The notes under the pieces are model-generated. The model saw nothing but the letters and a program-made list of their open reading frames with translations, was not told where the DNA came from and ran no database searches. Source: Phocaeicola plebeius (GTDB taxonomy: Bacteria; Bacteroidota; Bacteroidia; Bacteroidales; Bacteroidaceae). From it: a stretch of DNA of 60,178 nucleotides. Positions 60,118 to 60,178 of the stretch are shown in pieces (position 1 is the first letter of the stretch; each line of letters opens with the position of its first letter). The DNA lies in NCBI GenBank assembly GCA_022767125.1, contig JALEPZ010000096.1:1-60178 (forward strand), in the 5' to 3' direction. The translations under genes were made by a program, and so were the position numbers.

Positions 60118-60178
60118 GTTTTTCATAGTATTAGATTTAAGGTTAACAAAGGTTGGAGTACAGCGGTACTCCTTTTTT
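60118..60178 (+). ncRNA. Candidate short RNA or attenuated leader
   Basis: Starting about 7 bp after the -7 box, the transcript would meet GGAGTAC-AGCG-GTACTCC (60155-60172) followed by at least six T residues at the window edge. A promoter followed within about 60 bp by an intrinsic terminator suggests a small RNA or a transcription attenuator. The window ends here, so the choice is open. Confidence 0.45.

Overview
This window looks like chromosomal DNA of a Bacteroidales member close to Bacteroides/Phocaeicola, of moderate GC. The evidence is the repeated Bacteroidetes-type promoter element (TAnnTTTG at -7, several with TTTG about 19-21 bp further upstream) and a gene set typical of gut Bacteroidota: N-succinylornithine carbamoyltransferase, a secreted GH2 beta-galactosidase, a GH109 enzyme, a SecDF fusion, an animal-type glutaminyl cyclase, DUF4491, DUF2851, DUF3098 and DUF4294. 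There is no intact mobile element, CRISPR array or rRNA.

Layout. 0-2.8 kb is degraded accessory DNA: an AlbA_2/wHTH regulator broken by a nonsense codon and a frameshift, a gene-end remnant, several hairpins and two arrays of 22-bp repeats, lying next to tRNA-Asp(GTC). 3-8.8 kb: rubrerythrin, a SulP anion transporter and SecDF. 8.9-15.5 kb is a tightly packed minus-strand operon: dapB, an active signal peptidase I, a second signal peptidase that lacks both catalytic residues, a WbqC-like protein, two rhomboids and a membrane-anchored EEP hydrolase. 15.6-23.5 kb runs on the plus strand: DUF2851, thioesterase, dprA, an outer-membrane barrel, priA, a PHP phosphoesterase and a methyltransferase. 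23.7-28.7 kb is minus strand: sufE, glutaminyl cyclase, then an Lrp-led operon with DUF4491, a two-piece LysO lysine exporter and a C26-M19 peptidase fusion. 28.8-33.9 kb: GH2 beta-galactosidase, lytic transglycosylase and two small proteins. 34-41 kb is plus strand: proA, argF' and a uronate module (uxuA, uxuB) followed by GH109. 41-49 kb: cysS, a membrane-bound LytTR regulator, two PspC proteins, an AraC regulator, a CoA-transferase and miaB. 49-54.2 kb is a housekeeping operon: methyltransferase, ftsX, DUF3098, uppP, truB, queA, folK. 54.3-58.5 kb: radical SAM protein, an HhH/outer-membrane barrel protein, DUF4294 and a SpoU methyltransferase. nadA closes the window.

The most interesting stretch is the AT-rich 476-bp gap between the SpoU methyltransferase and nadA. 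It holds helically phased TGTNGAAAA repeats, TTATC boxes and palindromes. The plus strand changes from C-rich to G-rich across it, as expected for a chromosomal replication origin. Other points are the pseudo-signal peptidase, the Lrp/LysO/peptidase operon, a dispersed palindromic repeat family that also serves as a terminator, 20-bp repeats beside the LytTR gene, and a promoter-plus-hairpin unit at the right end. All functional statements come from reading the sequence and family knowledge; no database search was run.
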